Source: Branchiibius cervicis
GTDB lineage: Bacteria; Actinomycetota; Actinomycetes; Actinomycetales; Dermatophilaceae
Assembly (NCBI RefSeq): GCF_042661605.1
Contig: NZ_JBHSWJ010000002.1
Coordinates: 2,294,001 to 2,358,000 of the forward strand
Length of the DNA: 64,000 bases
Reading direction: 5' to 3'
Numbering within the stretch: position 1 is the stretch's first letter; the number at the start of each line of letters is the position of its first letter. Below are positions 25,153 through 35,066 of the stretch, one piece after another. The position numbers and the translations under genes are program-made. The notes under the pieces are model-generated. The model made no database searches, was not told the DNA's origin, and saw only the letters and a list, made by a program, of their open reading frames with translations.

Positions 25153-25662
25153 GTGGAGGAGCGGGTCGGCTATGTGATCGAGGACGATGGGTGGGATCAG
25201 GAGCGTGGGCTGCACACCAGCTATCAACTGCTCGACCTGCTCGCCGAACACATCGTCGCGGGAGAGGTCGAGCTCGAGTGGTACACGAGTGACGATTGGC
25301 CCGCGGCGGTGAGAGCCGCGGCCGACCGGCTGGCGCGGCGGGTCGCGCCCCATCGGAACATAGATGAGGACCTGTGTGTCATCGCAGAACTCGATGAATC
25401 CACGAAGTCCGACTGTCTGTTGGTAGCGCCGTTCGCCCACGACGCGTCGTTCACCCGCGCCGGAGGATGGCGGGATCGGGACATCGCCTATTTCCACGAC
25501 GAGAACTACAGCCGCATCTTCTGGTTGACCGAATCCGAACTGCCCGCCGCCGCCGCCATCGTCGGCCCGGACAACCTCCTGACCCTGGAGGAATACCACC
25601 GACGCCGGCGTGCCGGATCCCTGATCGGCCGGTTGCGAAACCATCTGACCCGAAAGGGCTGA
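25153..25662 (+). CDS. Hypothetical acidic protein (169 aa)
   Basis: I do not recognise this protein. It is soluble and rich in Asp, Glu and Trp, with no signal peptide. The centre has DEDLCVIAELDESTKSDCL and FTRAGGWRDRDIAYFHDEN; the C-terminus is basic. The GTG at 25153 is preceded by CACCCT and 6 nt, a weak form of the local leaderless pattern. It is divergent from dxr and not coupled to MMPL downstream. Some resemblance in size and character to DUF402-neighbourhood or immunity-type proteins is only an impression. Confidence 0.65.
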   Translation: MEERVGYVIEDDGWDQERGLHTSYQLLDLLAEHIVAGEVELEWYTSDDWPAAVRAAADRLARRVAPHRNIDEDLCVIAELDESTKSDCLLVAPFAHDASFTRAGGWRDRDIAYFHDENYSRIFWLTESELPAAAAIVGPDNLLTLEEYHRRRRAGSLIGRLRNHLTRKG

Positions 25663-25911
25663 GGTGCCATTCGCGTTGCTGTGCCCGCGAGGAGAAGACC
25701 ACGAGTGATGCGCCGCCGCCAGCGACCTCGTTCGGACCGAGTTGCTCCGGACTGTACGGCGGTACGCCCCCACCCGACTCCACGTCGCCCGCGATGTGCT
25801 CGCGCGCCTTATGCTGCGCAGGCCCACCGCGAGGACCTTCGATACCGCGGGTTTGCTTGAGCCCCTCACACCGCGGAGCCTGGACGTCCAGGGTTTTGAC
25901 AGGATGAGGCC

Positions 25912-27990
25912 ATGACCCACGCGCCGAGCAGCCGAACGTCCCGCAAACGCTGGCTCATCCCGGCCCTGGTGTTGCTCGCCTGGCTGGTGGTCGGATCATT
26001 CACCGGTCCGTACGCCGGCAAGCTCTCCTCGGTGTCCACCAACGACAACACCGCCTTCCTGCCGGCCTCCGCCGAGTCGACGAAGGCACAGAAGGAGTTG
26101 GAGAAGTTCCAGGACACCACCGAGGTGCCGGCGGTTGTCATCGCGGTGCGCGACGGTGGCCTCAGCCAATCCGACAGTGCGTGGCTGGCGAAGCAAACCG
26201 GCCAGTTCGCCGGTGAGTCCGGCTTCGGGCAGCAGATCTCGCCACCGATCCCGAGTGAGGACAAGAAGGCCGCTCAGGTCTTCGTCCCGATCTCCACTGC
26301 GGGTGAACCCGCAGACACGGTCGCCACCTTGCGCGACGCCCTGCGCGGTCCGCCCGACGGACTCACCGTGAAAGTCACCGGCCCGGCCGGTCAGATCGCT
26401 GACCTCAGCGTGGCCTTCAAAGGAATCGACGGCTTGCTACTGCTGGTGGCCGGCGGGGTGGTCATCCTCATCCTGATCGTGGTCTACCGCAGCCCGATCC
26501 TGCCCTTTGTCGTGCTGATCTCGGCGGTCTTTGCACTCGGATTGGCCTCTGGCGCAGTCTATTTCCTGACCAAACAGGGCATCCTCGACCTCAACGGCCA
26601 GAGCCAGGGAATCCTGTTCATCCTGGTCTTCGGCGCCGCCACCGACTACGCACTGCTGCTGGTGTCCCGGTTCCGCGAGGAGTTGATCCACACCGAGGAC
26701 AAGGTCGCCGCACTGCGGTCCGCCTACCGGGCCACCATCGAACCGGTCGCTGCCTCCGCCGCGACCGTCATCCTCGGCGTCCTGTGCCTTCTGCTGTCCG
26801 ATCTGAACTCCAACCGCAGCCTGGGTCCGGTCGCAGCGATCGGCATCGTCGCCTCGTTCCTGGCCTCTATGACCTTCCTGCCCGCTGCCCTGGCCCTGCT
26901 CGGCCGCAAGGCCTTCTGGCCGTTCGAACCCCGGGTCACCGACGACCTGTCCGACGGCCAGGGTCACAGGTTCTGGTCCCGGATCGCGCACTGGGTGGCG
27001 AGCAAACCACGCAAGATCTGGATCGCCACCGCACTGGTCCTGCTGGCGGCCGCTGCCTTCGCGCCGACCTTCAAAGCCGACGGCATCGCCACGACCGACT
27101 ACTTCATCGGCACTGTGGACTCCGTGGAAGGCGCCAAGCTGCAGGGCCAGCACTTCGATGCGGGAAGCGGCTCCCCGACCTGGGTCATCACCTCGCAGCA
27201 GAGCGCCGAAAAGGTTGTCGCGGCAGCGAAGTCGACCGACGGTGTCGCCTCCGCCCAGGTGCTCGATGCCGACGGTCAACCGGTGGTGAAAGGCGGCCGC
27301 GTAGCCGTCCAAGTGGTGCTGAAGGACAACGCCGAGTCCCTCCCCGCCCAGGACACGGTCGAAAAGCTACGAGCCGCCGTGCACGCCGTACCCGACTCGC
27401 AGGCCGTCGTCGGAGGCACCACGGCGACCGACCTCGACACCCGCACGACCTCGATCCACGACCGCAACCTGATCATCCCGGTGGTCCTGGTCGTCGTCCT
27501 GATCGTGCTGATGCTGCTGTTGCGCAGCATTGTGGCTCCCGTCCTGCTGCTGGGCACGACGGTGCTGTCTTTCGCCGCGACGCTGGGGGTTTCGGCGCTG
27601 CTCTTCAACGGTCCGTTCGGATTCGCCGGTGCCGACCCGGTGGTCCCGCTGTTTGCGTTCGTCTTCCTGGTGGCCCTGGGCATCGACTACAACATCTTCC
27701 TGATGACCCGGGCGCGGGAGGAGTCGATGGAGCACGGCACCCGTGAGGGAATCGTGCGAGCGTTGACCTCCACCGGCGGCGTGATCACCTCAGCCGGTGT
27801 TGTCCTCGCGGCCACCTTCGCGGCGCTGGCGGTCATCCCGCTGCTCTTCCTGGTGCAGGTGGCCTTCCTGGTCGCCTTCGGCGTCCTGGTCGACACCCTC
27901 ATCGTCCGGACCCTGCTGGTGCCGGCGTTGACGATCGACATCGGGCCCAGGACCTGGTGGCCGAGCGCGCTCTCCCGCCGCCAGGAGTAG
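25912..27990 (+). CDS. MMPL-family RND transporter
   Basis: A 692-residue RND-superfamily exporter with two repeated halves. Each half has one N-terminal helix, an extracytoplasmic porter-like loop and a five-helix bundle (first bundle about 165-330, second about 510-680). The GAATDYALLLVSRFREEL and LGIDYNIFLMTRAREES segments carry the Asp-Tyr pairs that relay protons. MMPL proteins export lipids, glycolipids or siderophores; the substrate is unknown. AGGATGAGG precedes the ATG. The 249 bp upstream contain no gene I can support. Confidence 0.92.
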   Translation: MTHAPSSRTSRKRWLIPALVLLAWLVVGSFTGPYAGKLSSVSTNDNTAFLPASAESTKAQKELEKFQDTTEVPAVVIAVRDGGLSQSDSAWLAKQTGQFAGESGFGQQISPPIPSEDKKAAQVFVPISTAGEPADTVATLRDALRGPPDGLTVKVTGPAGQIADLSVAFKGIDGLLLLVAGGVVILILIVVYRSPILPFVVLISAVFALGLASGAVYFLTKQGILDLNGQSQGILFILVFGAATDYALLLVSRFREELIHTEDKVAALRSAYRATIEPVAASAATVILGVLCLLLSDLNSNRSLGPVAAIGIVASFLASMTFLPAALALLGRKAFWPFEPRVTDDLSDGQGHRFWSRIAHWVASKPRKIWIATALVLLAAAAFAPTFKADGIATTDYFIGTVDSVEGAKLQGQHFDAGSGSPTWVITSQQSAEKVVAAAKSTDGVASAQVLDADGQPVVKGGRVAVQVVLKDNAESLPAQDTVEKLRAAVHAVPDSQAVVGGTTATDLDTRTTSIHDRNLIIPVVLVVVLIVLMLLLRSIVAPVLLLGTTVLSFAATLGVSALLFNGPFGFAGADPVVPLFAFVFLVALGIDYNIFLMTRAREESMEHGTREGIVRALTSTGGVITSAGVVLAATFAALAVIPLLFLVQVAFLVAFGVLVDTLIVRTLLVPALTIDIGPRTWWPSALSRRQE

Positions 27991-28066
27991 CCGATCCGCC
28001 GGCACCGCGGCGACGAATCACCTCCCGACCGGTCCACCCGGACTGGCAGCACGGGAGGCGCAACAC

Positions 28067-28483
28067 ATGGATCACTTGCTCGGACGACCGCTTCGGGTTC
28101 CCTACCGATGGATCATGATTGCGGCGGCCGTGGTCGCCGCAATCGCACATCTGCCGGTGATCGCTCCGCACCTTGAAGAGGCGCCGTACATGGGTGTTCT
28201 GTTCATCGTGTTGACGCTGGCCTGCCTCACCCTGGCCGCGGCCATGGCCGTCCACGACTCCGCTGTCGTGTACGCGCTGTCCGTCCTCACCTGCGGCCTT
28301 GCCGTTATCGGCTATGCGGCTACGCGCTTGATCGCCTTCCCGATGCTTGCCGATGACGTGGGCAACTGGTTGGAGCCGCTCGGCGTGGTGTCCATCGTGT
28401 CCGAATCGATCGTCGTGATCGGTGCCCTGAGTGCGCTGGCACGACGACGAGCAGTCCCGGCGGGAGCCGGCTCAGGAAGCTGA
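28067..28483 (+). CDS. Four-helix membrane protein, function unknown (138 aa)
   Basis: A 138-residue protein with four predicted transmembrane helices separated by short loops and a basic C-terminal tail. No family motif is recognised. Helix 1 (IMIAAAVVAAIAHLPVI) contains a His-Pro that could matter for ligand binding, which is speculation. GGGAGG lies 8-10 nt before the ATG. The last 12 bp overlap the end of the convergent acyl-CoA ligase gene. Confidence 0.7.
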   Translation: MDHLLGRPLRVPYRWIMIAAAVVAAIAHLPVIAPHLEEAPYMGVLFIVLTLACLTLAAAMAVHDSAVVYALSVLTCGLAVIGYAATRLIAFPMLADDVGNWLEPLGVVSIVSESIVVIGALSALARRRAVPAGAGSGS

Positions 28484-30169
28484 GTGGTGCTTCAGGACGT
28501 CGTCACGCACCAACCGGCGTTGGACCTTGCCGATCATCGAGCGCGGCAGTTCCTCGACCACGTGCAGATGCCGCGGCACGGCGTACTTCGCCAGGCGCTG
28601 CGAGGCGTGGGCGCGGACCTGTTCCAGTGTCGGCGCCACTCCGCCGCACACCACCACCGCCACGACCTGCTCGTCGCCACCGTCGCCGCGGGGCACGCCC
28701 ACCACGGCGACGTCGTCGATACCGGGTAGCTCACGAAGGTAGTCCTCGACCACCGTCGGGAACACCTTGAAACCGCCGACGATGATGATCTCCTTGGTGC
28801 GGTCGACCAGCACCGCAAAACCGTCGCGATCGACTTCGACGACGTCGCCGGTGCGCAGCCACCCGTCAGGGGAGAGCACATTGGCCGTCTCCTCCGGCCG
28901 ATCGACGTATCCGGAGAACACCTGGGGACCACGCACGAGAAGCTCGCCGCGCGCGATGCCGCCTTCGTCCAGCGTTACTTCGACCGTGTGGTCATCCGGG
29001 TCCACCACTCGAATCTGCGTGTTGGGGAAGGGTATTCCCAAAGCGCCGCGGCGGCGCTTGTCCGAAGCAGGGTTGCCCAGAGCGATCGGCGAGGTCTCCG
29101 TCGAACCGTATCCCTCGATGAGCAGACCGCCGGTCGCCCTCTCCCAGCGATCCGCGGTCGCGGCATCCAGCGGCATGGCACCGCAGAACGCCTGTTTGAT
29201 CGAGTGCAGGTCGACGTCCCCCGCAGCATCCAGGATGCGGCTGAACATTGGCGCGACCGCCGGCATGAAGGTGTACGACGCGCGCTTCTGGCCCGCGATG
29301 ACGGCGGGCGGATCGAAGTTGGGGAACGCGACGAGCGTCGCGCCGATCACGGGGGGCAGCACGAGACAGAAGATCATGCCGAACGCGTGGAAGAACGGCA
29401 GGACACCACAGACCACCTCAGCGCCCGGCCGGAAGCCTGCCCACGCCGTACCCTGTGTCGCGTTGGCCACCAGGTTGCGGTGGCTGATGCTCGCGCCCTT
29501 GGGCACCCCGGTCGTCCCGCCCGTGAAGAGCACCAACGCCTCATCGGTGGGTACTCGCTCGACGTCGACGGAGGCGCCGGGATCGGTGCTCAGCAGCTCA
29601 ACCCAGTCCTGCGCACCTGTCGTCGACCCACCGGTCAGTGCGTCCCGTTTGGCGCGGGCCGCCTTCACCGGCAAACGGAGCAGCCACTGCATCTTGCGCG
29701 GCAGATCGCGGGCGACGTCCACCGAGACGATGTGCTGCAGGTCGGTGCCCTGCGCGGCTTCCTGGACGTCGGCGACCCGATTGCGCCACACCAGTGCCAC
29801 CCGCGGCTTGGTCAGCGCGAACTGGTCGTGCAGCTCGGCCGTCGTGTACGTCGGGTTGTGCTCGACTACCACTGCGCCACAACGCATCACGGCGTAGAAC
29901 GCCACGACGTGAGCCGTGCAGTTGGGCATGACCAGTGATACCCGGGTCCCGCCGACCACCCCGAGGTTCCGGAGACCAGCAGCCGCCCGATCGACGAGCC
30001 CGTCCAGTTCGCGGTACGTCGTGCGGGCGCTGAAGAAGTCGACGGCCACCCGGTCCGGCCACTGATGGGCAGCGTGTCGCAACACGCCGTCCAGCAGGGT
30101 CGGTGGAATCTCGACGTCAGCCGGGACGCCCTCTGAGTAGCTGCTCAGCCACGGTCGATCATCGAACAC
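28472..30169 (-). CDS. fadD: Long-chain fatty acid--CoA ligase (FadD type)
   Basis: A 565-residue ANL-superfamily adenylating enzyme. The P-loop-like motif is LFTGGTTGVPKGAS, the A5 motif YGSTETSPI, the hinge GDVVEVDRDGFAVLVDRTKEIIIVGG, and the catalytic Lys lies in MIGKVQRR near the C-terminus. It activates fatty acids to acyl-CoA via acyl-AMP. It follows oleate hydratase on the same strand, suggesting joint handling of oleate-type fatty acids. The GTG at 30169 is preceded by TACGGT and 6 nt. Confidence 0.93.
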   Translation of the reverse strand: MFDDRPWLSSYSEGVPADVEIPPTLLDGVLRHAAHQWPDRVAVDFFSARTTYRELDGLVDRAAAGLRNLGVVGGTRVSLVMPNCTAHVVAFYAVMRCGAVVVEHNPTYTTAELHDQFALTKPRVALVWRNRVADVQEAAQGTDLQHIVSVDVARDLPRKMQWLLRLPVKAARAKRDALTGGSTTGAQDWVELLSTDPGASVDVERVPTDEALVLFTGGTTGVPKGASISHRNLVANATQGTAWAGFRPGAEVVCGVLPFFHAFGMIFCLVLPPVIGATLVAFPNFDPPAVIAGQKRASYTFMPAVAPMFSRILDAAGDVDLHSIKQAFCGAMPLDAATADRWERATGGLLIEGYGSTETSPIALGNPASDKRRRGALGIPFPNTQIRVVDPDDHTVEVTLDEGGIARGELLVRGPQVFSGYVDRPEETANVLSPDGWLRTGDVVEVDRDGFAVLVDRTKEIIIVGGFKVFPTVVEDYLRELPGIDDVAVVGVPRGDGGDEQVVAVVVCGGVAPTLEQVRAHASQRLAKYAVPRHLHVVEELPRSMIGKVQRRLVRDDVLKHHSAS

Positions 30170-30175
30170 GACCCC

Positions 30176-30181
30176 ACCGTA
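30176..30181 (-). promoter_or_regulatory. Predicted -10 (TACGGT) of fadD, leaderless
   Basis: Minus-strand TACGGT, 6 nt (GGGGTC), GTG at 30169. It lies in the 54-bp gap after oleate hydratase. Confidence 0.4.
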
Positions 30182-30223
30182 GGACGCATGGCCCGCTGAT
30201 GCCGACCCGGGCCGGACGATCTG

Positions 30224-31998
30224 TCAGACCAGTCCGGCGTTCTTGAGCAACTCCTCGACGTAGGTGCCTTTGACCTTGTGCATGGCGGCAGCGCCCACGA
30301 CCCGCTCCATCAAGGGCAGCTTCACGTCAGCCAGCTTCTTGCGGTCGTTGAGGTAGTACAGCGCGTTGAGCAGGACCCGCACGTCGTACTGCGACCCGAA
30401 GACCTCCGGGACACCGCGGTCGACGTTGAAGATGGTGTACACCGCCTCCATCGCTGTACGCACCGAGTACTCCGTCGTGAACACCGTGTCGATGGGGGTC
30501 TCGGCGAAGTTGCCGATGAAGGCCAGGTTCACCGAGCCCTCAGGCACCACCAGCGGCCGGTCCCCGCAGCGCGCGGCATGAAGTAGGAGGTGATGTACGG
30601 CATGTGGCACGGCACCGTGCTGGCGCTGTTGTGGGCGAGATCGTCGATCTGATCCTCCGGGACGCCCAGGTGATAGAGGAACTCGGCACACATCTCGGCG
30701 CCGGTGCACTCCGGCAGGGTCTTCTTGACGTAGTTGCCGGGCCGGTCGGAGAACAGCCCGTAGAGCCAGACCACGAGATCCTTCTGCGGGTCCTGGGCCT
30801 GGAAGTGCGGTTGCCGGCTCATGCTGAGGCCGTAGAGCCAGTTGGAATCCTTGAAGCTGATCGGGCCGCCGGACACGATGTGCCCGTTGCGCGGGTCGCG
30901 GCCGGTGAGCTTCTCGATGTAGGGCCAGATCTTGTCATCGGTGAGAGTCACCGTTGCGGACATCACCCAGTTGTCGGAGGGGATGTTCTCGCAGAACTTC
31001 TCGGGGTGTCCCAAGGAGGCATCCTGTGCGGCAAGGTTCTTCCACAGTTTCCAGGCACCGCCGTGGTCGGTCTCGATCGGCGCCGGAGTGTCGTTGTCGC
31101 CGTAGGTGCTGCTCTCGGTGATCGAGCCGTTGGTCACGAAGACGATGTCCTCCGGGCCCAGGTCGATGCTCTTGCTCTCGCCACCGGTGGTCATGCTCAT
31201 CTTGGTCGCCAGGATCTTGTCACCGCTGGCGTCCAGGTCGATGCTGTCGACCTGGGTGTCGTACTGGAACGTCACGCCCTGATCGGTCAGGTAGGCCACC
31301 AGCGGCTGGATCAACGACTCGTACTGGTTGTAGCGGGTGAACCGCAGGGAGGTCAGGTCCGGAAGCGTCGCGACGTGGTGCACGAAGCGCAGGGTGTAGC
31401 GACGCATCTCCATGGCACTGGCCCACGGTTCGAAGGCGAACATCGTGGCCCAGTAGAGCCAGAAGTTGGACTCGAAGAATTCCTCGGTGAAGACCTCGTC
31501 GATGCGCTTGTCGTCCAGTTGGGACTCCGGGGTCAGCGCCAGGTCGATCAGTTCCTGCACCGCCTTCGGGGTCAGCGTCAGGTCCTTGAGGTGATCGATC
31601 GGCTCACCGCGGTTCTGGGTAGCGCGCCGAGGGTTGCTACTGGGGTCCCACTTGTGGATCTCATACATCTCATCCAGCACCGAACCGCCGGGAGTGGTCA
31701 GCGACGGCACCGACCGGAACAGGTCCCACAGGGTCTCGAAGTGGACCTCCATCTCCCGACCACCGCGGATGATGAAACCCTTGTGTTCATCGAGGATTCC
31801 GTCCATGCTGCCGCCGGGCAGGGCAAGTTCTTCAAAGATGGTGATTCGGTCACCGGGCAGTTGTGCATCGCGCACGAGGAAGGTCGCCCCGGCCAGCGAC
31901 GCCAGCCCCGATCCGACGAAATACGCCTTCTTGTTCTCGTTGCCCTCTGGTTTCGGAGCTTTCGCGAACGCTTCGAAGTTGCCATTGCTGCGGTACAT
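30224..31998 (-). CDS. ohyA: Oleate hydratase, frameshifted as read
   Basis: Adds water to the cis-9 double bond of oleate to give 10-hydroxystearate; FAD-containing and peripheral to the membrane. The FAD motif is VGSGLASLAGATFL near residue 28, followed by GGSMDGILDEHKGFIIRGGREM. The main frame is correct to YFMPRAAG, where one base is missing in the C4 tract at 30562-30565. The other frame then supplies GDRPLVVPEG, FIGNFAETPIDTVFTTEYS and a normal C-terminus, 591 residues in total. As read it stops at 30529. GGGAGG precedes the ATG at 31998. Confidence 0.92.
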
Positions 31999-32056
31999 CG
32001 TCGATCCTCCCGATTGGCTGTCGACGGCGTCGTCACCGCCACCGCCAGCCTGTCCC

Positions 32057-32068
32057 GGATCCGGATCC
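32057..32068. promoter_or_regulatory. Perfect 12-bp palindrome upstream of ohyA
   Basis: GGATCCGGATCC, a perfect inverted repeat 59 bp upstream of the oleate hydratase ATG. It could be the operator of a fatty-acid-responsive regulator; no such regulator is adjacent. Confidence 0.35.
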
Positions 32069-32135
32069 ACCACAACACACCAACAACTGAATTTTTGTCT
32101 CACCGATCACGACACGCGCGTTCGGCCGGCGGGGC

Positions 32136-33590
32136 TCAGAGTTTGATGCCGACGTACTTGTCCTCGAGGTATTCGTCGATGCCCTCGAAGCCGCCCTCGC
32201 GACCGAAACCGCTGGCCTTGACTCCGCCGAACGGCGCGGCCGGGTTGGAGATGATGCCCTGGTTGACCCCGACCATGCCGTAGTCCAACGCCTCGGCCAC
32301 TCGGATCGCCCGGGAGAAGTCGCGAGTGAAGAAGTAGGAGGCCAGGCCGTATTCGGTGTCGTTCGCCTTGGCAACGACCTCGTCCTCATCGGTGAAGGTC
32401 TGGATCGCCGCAACCGGGCCGAAGATCTCCTCGCGCACCATGTCCGCGTCCGCGGGCAGGTTGGTCAGGACGGTCGGCTCATAGAAGAAGCCGGCCTCGC
32501 CGGTGGTGGACCCGCCCGTGACCACCTGCGCGCCGCGGTCCACGGCATCCCTCACCAGCGCGTCCACCTTGTCGATGGCCTTCTGGTTGATCAGCGGACC
32601 GACCTGGGAGTCGGGGTCCATGCCGTCGGCGACCACGAGACCGCCCATCTTGGCCGCCATCTTGTCGGCGAATTCGTCGGCGACAGAGGCGTGCACGTAG
32701 AGACGGTTGGCTGCCGTGCAGGCCTCGCCGATGTTGCGCATCTTGGCCAGCATTGCTCCCTCGACGGCCGCGTCGATGTCGGCGTCCTCGAAGACGATGA
32801 AGGGTGCGTTGCCGCCCAGCTCCATCGACACCCGCAGCACCTGTTGCGCCGACTGCTCGATGAGCTTGCGGCCAACCGCGGTGGATCCGGTGAAGGTCAG
32901 TTTGCGCGTCCGCGGGTCACGGATGATGGGCTCCATCACCTCGCCGCTGGCGGACGTCGTAATGACGTTGAGTACGCCGGCCGGCAGCCCCACCTCTTCC
33001 AGCAACTGGGCCAGGGCCAGCATCGTCAGCGGTGTCTCGGCAGCCGGCTTGACGACCATCGTGCACCCGGCTGCGATCGCCGGTCCGATCTTGCGCGTAC
33101 CCATGGCGAGGGGGAAGTTCCAGGGCGTGATCATCACCGTGGGCCCGACGGGCTGTTTCATGGTGAGCAGCCGGGTGCCACCGGACGGCGCCACCGAGTA
33201 GCGCCCGGAAATACGCACGGCTTCTTCAGAGAACCACCGGAAGAACTCGCCGCCGTAGGTGACTTCACCCTTGGCCTCCGCGAGCGGCTTGCCCATCTCC
33301 AAGGTCATCAATTCGGCGAAGAGATCTGCCCGCTGCGTGATCAACTCGAACGCCTTGCGCAGCAACTCACCCCGCTCGCGCGGGTCGGTGCGCGCCCACT
33401 CCTTCTGCGCATCGGCCGCTGCGGTCAGCGCCGCCATCCCGTCGGCCGGACTGGCGTCGGCGACCCGCGCCAACTCCTGACCGGTCGCGGGGTTGTCGAC
33501 GACGAGCGTTCTGCCCTCAGCGGCGTCCCGCCACTGGCCGCCGATGAAGAGCTGCTTGGCGACGCCGTCCACGGCTGCCGAAGATGCCAC
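32136..33590 (-). CDS. gabD: Succinate-semialdehyde dehydrogenase, NAD(P)-dependent
   Basis: A 484-residue aldehyde dehydrogenase. It has ITPWNFPLAMGTRKIGPAIAAGC, the ELGGNAPFIV glutamate, the catalytic Cys in NIGEACTAANR and the EIFGPV motif; LEMGKPLAEAKGEV and the overall pattern match GabD. It would oxidise succinate semialdehyde to succinate, the last step of GABA breakdown. GTG at 33590 with AAGGAG 7 nt upstream. It follows a probable gamma-aminobutyraldehyde dehydrogenase, giving two consecutive steps of the putrescine route. Confidence 0.92.
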   Translation of the reverse strand: MASSAAVDGVAKQLFIGGQWRDAAEGRTLVVDNPATGQELARVADASPADGMAALTAAADAQKEWARTDPRERGELLRKAFELITQRADLFAELMTLEMGKPLAEAKGEVTYGGEFFRWFSEEAVRISGRYSVAPSGGTRLLTMKQPVGPTVMITPWNFPLAMGTRKIGPAIAAGCTMVVKPAAETPLTMLALAQLLEEVGLPAGVLNVITTSASGEVMEPIIRDPRTRKLTFTGSTAVGRKLIEQSAQQVLRVSMELGGNAPFIVFEDADIDAAVEGAMLAKMRNIGEACTAANRLYVHASVADEFADKMAAKMGGLVVADGMDPDSQVGPLINQKAIDKVDALVRDAVDRGAQVVTGGSTTGEAGFFYEPTVLTNLPADADMVREEIFGPVAAIQTFTDEDEVVAKANDTEYGLASYFFTRDFSRAIRVAEALDYGMVGVNQGIISNPAAPFGGVKASGFGREGGFEGIDEYLEDKYVGIKL

Positions 33591-33617
33591 GATGAATCTC
33601 CTTGTCTACCAGTGATT

Positions 33618-35057
33618 TCAGAGTTCGATGTTGGCCATCACGTGCTTGACGCGCGTGTAGTCCTCGAACCCGTAGAGCGACAGGTCCTTGCCGTAACCGC
33701 TGTGCTTGAAGCCGCCGTGCGGCATCTCGGCGACCAACGGGATGTGCGTGTTGATCCAGACGCAGCCGAAGTCCAGTGCCTTGGAGACGCGCATCGCCCG
33801 GCCGAAGTCCTTGGTCCACACCGAGGACGCCAGGGCGTACTGCACGCCGTTGCCGGCCGCGATGGCTTCGGCCTCGTCGGAGAACTTCTGCGCGGTGATC
33901 ACCGGTCCGAAGATCTCGTTCTGGCTGACCTCGTCATCCTGCAGGAGGCCCGACACCACCGTCGGCTCGAAGTAGAAGCCGCCGCCCAGTGCGGTCAGGC
34001 GTGAGCCACCGGCGGCGATGCTCGCGTGGTCCGGCAGCCGCTCCAGCAGGCCCGTGACATGGGCGAGCTGATTGCTGTTGTTGACCGGTCCGAGCATGGC
34101 GTCGGCGTCGTCGGGCAGGCCGACCTTGGCTTCGTTCTTGGCGTATTCGGCCAGCGCAGCGACGAATTCGTCGTGGATGCCCTCTTGGACCAGAACCCGG
34201 GTTGCGGCGGTGCAGTCCTGTCCGGCGTTGAAGTAGCCAGCGGTGGCGATGCCCTCGACCGCCGCCTCGATGTCCGCGTCGTCGAAGACGATCACCGGGG
34301 CTTTGCCACCCAGCTCCAGGTGCACCCGCTTCACGTCGGCTGCCGCCGAGAGCGCCACCTGGATGCCCGCGCGCACCGAGCCGGTGATCGCGACCAGCTG
34401 CGGGGTCCTGTGCTCCACGACCAACTGCCCCGTCGAGCGGTCACCGGTCACGACGTTGAAGGCACCTGCGGGCAGGAACTCAGCGGCGACCTCGGCCAGC
34501 AGCAACGTGGTTTCGGGGGTGGTGTCGCTGGGCTTCAGGACGACCGTGTTGCCCGCGGCCAGCGCCGGGGCGATCTTCCACATCGCCATCATCATCGGGT
34601 AGTTCCACGGCGTCACCTGCCCCACGACGCCGATGGGCTCGCGGCGGATCCACGAGGTGTGTCCTTTCATGTACTCACCGGCTGCCTTGCCCTCCAGCAC
34701 CCGGGCCGCTCCGGCAAAGAACCGCAACTGGTCCAGCATCGGCGGGATCTCTTCGGATTCGGTCAGAGCCCAGGGCTTTCCGGTGTTCTGTGCCTCCAGC
34801 TTGATGAAATCGTCGGCCCGCTTCTCGATCGCGTCGGCGAACTTCAGCAACGCCTGCTGCCGCTCGCTCGGAGTGGTCTGTCCCCACTCCTCGAACGCCT
34901 TCGCCGCGGCGGTGTACGCCGCGTCGACGTCAGCCTCGGCAGAGATCGCTGCGGAGGCGACGACCTGGCCGGTGCTCGGGTCAACGACGTCCTGACGCGC
35001 GTCGCCGCGCGCCTCGACGTACTCGCCGTTGACGAAGTTCTTCAGGATGCGGGTCAT
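33618..35057 (-). CDS. Gamma-aminobutyraldehyde dehydrogenase
   Basis: A 479-residue aldehyde dehydrogenase with VTPWNYPMMMAMWKIAPALAAGN, LELGGKAPVIV, the catalytic Cys in NAGQDCTAATR and EIFGPVI. The substrate-site pattern and the C-terminus (GGFKHSGYGKDLS) resemble PatD/YdcW-type aminobutyraldehyde dehydrogenases. It would turn 4-aminobutanal from putrescine into GABA. It lies between gabD and the serine dehydratase gene on the same strand, and close to an omega-aminotransferase. Confidence 0.88.
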   Translation of the reverse strand: MTRILKNFVNGEYVEARGDARQDVVDPSTGQVVASAAISAEADVDAAYTAAAKAFEEWGQTTPSERQQALLKFADAIEKRADDFIKLEAQNTGKPWALTESEEIPPMLDQLRFFAGAARVLEGKAAGEYMKGHTSWIRREPIGVVGQVTPWNYPMMMAMWKIAPALAAGNTVVLKPSDTTPETTLLLAEVAAEFLPAGAFNVVTGDRSTGQLVVEHRTPQLVAITGSVRAGIQVALSAAADVKRVHLELGGKAPVIVFDDADIEAAVEGIATAGYFNAGQDCTAATRVLVQEGIHDEFVAALAEYAKNEAKVGLPDDADAMLGPVNNSNQLAHVTGLLERLPDHASIAAGGSRLTALGGGFYFEPTVVSGLLQDDEVSQNEIFGPVITAQKFSDEAEAIAAGNGVQYALASSVWTKDFGRAMRVSKALDFGCVWINTHIPLVAEMPHGGFKHSGYGKDLSLYGFEDYTRVKHVMANIEL

Positions 35058-35066
35058 AGCTCCACC

